Shown here: piece by piece, positions 23,000 to 23,096 of the stretch
How the letters are laid out: every line of letters starts with the position of its first letter
Numbering within the stretch: position 1 is the first letter of the stretch
Source: Calditrichota bacterium
GTDB taxonomy: Bacteria; Calditrichota; Calditrichia; RBG-13-44-9; J042
Assembly: GCA_013150955.1 (NCBI GenBank)
Contig: JAADJD010000033.1
Span: 1 to 23,096, forward strand
DNA length: 23,096 nucleotides
Reading direction: 5' to 3'
Notes under the pieces: generated by a model
What the model was told of the DNA's origin: nothing
The model's database searches: none
The model's input: only the letters and a program-made list of their open reading frames with translations
Made by a program: the position numbers and the translations under genes

Positions 23000-23096
23000 A
23001 GATTATGCAATAGCCTACGAATTACACGAATTAAAACGAATAAAAATAATGAAATTCATTGGATGATATATGGATGAAAATGTGTTTTGTGGTTTA
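22996..23096 (+). repeat. Interspersed MITE-like element, copy 6 (cut by window end)
   Basis: A second left end (TCCCAGATTATGCAATAGCC) begins where copy 5 ends, in the same orientation. The core follows to the window edge; its hairpin arms are degraded. Confidence 0.72.

Overview
The window looks like a chromosomal segment of a Gram-negative, probably anaerobic, respiring bacterium. It has lipoprotein and Sec signals, an outer-membrane barrel, many c-type hemes, a sigma54 regulator, FAD-dependent ThyX and 54-residue 'VNDD' propeller repeats. The mixture suggests the FCB/Calditrichota-Ignavibacteria neighbourhood. That placement is inference; no rRNA or marker phylogeny is available here.

Layout. 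(1) 1-1407, minus strand: the N-terminal 469 codons of a secreted repeat protein that runs off the left edge. (2) 1408-2662: non-coding, with an 18-bp palindrome, two copies of an approximately 165-bp inverted-repeat element, and between them a pseudoknot-like RNA ending in an intrinsic terminator. (3) 2663-3151: a tRNA-Asn gene (minus) with a clear promoter, followed by three altered copies of its 3' half, each separated by a near-identical terminator. (4) 3160-7341: housekeeping and metabolic genes thyX (minus), serC (plus) and a GH13 amylase-type lipoprotein (plus). (5) 7349-7688: more copies of the interspersed element. (6) 7728-11093, minus: a DnaE-family DNA polymerase with an intact-looking PHP domain. 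(7) 11224-22754, all minus: an 11.5-kb electron-transfer island. (8) 22841-end: further element copies.

The island is the most interesting part. In transcription order it reads: NHL propeller, 12-heme cytochrome, histidine kinase with a periplasmic CXXCH heme site, NtrC-type sigma54 activator; then a short regulatory gap; then a tetraheme cytochrome, a strong terminator, an NHL propeller lipoprotein, a pentaheme lipoprotein, a 654-residue outer-membrane barrel and a cytochrome with up to 15 hemes. Genes overlap by 4-32 bases or lie within about 20 bases, except at the regulatory gap and at the terminator. The barrel with a small lipoprotein cytochrome on one side and a large secreted cytochrome on the other has the make-up of a porin-cytochrome conduit for moving electrons across the outer membrane. 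The tetraheme protein matches filament-forming OmcE-type cytochromes in size and heme number.

The regulatory gap carries a sigma54-like -24/-12 element placed for the tetraheme gene. About 115-155 bases further upstream is a 40-bp near-perfect palindrome made of two abutting GGGTG-N8-CACCC dyads, a natural enhancer site for the adjacent NtrC-type activator. Together these suggest a self-contained circuit: a heme-bearing kinase reads periplasmic redox state or a ligand, and its partner switches on the electron conduit.
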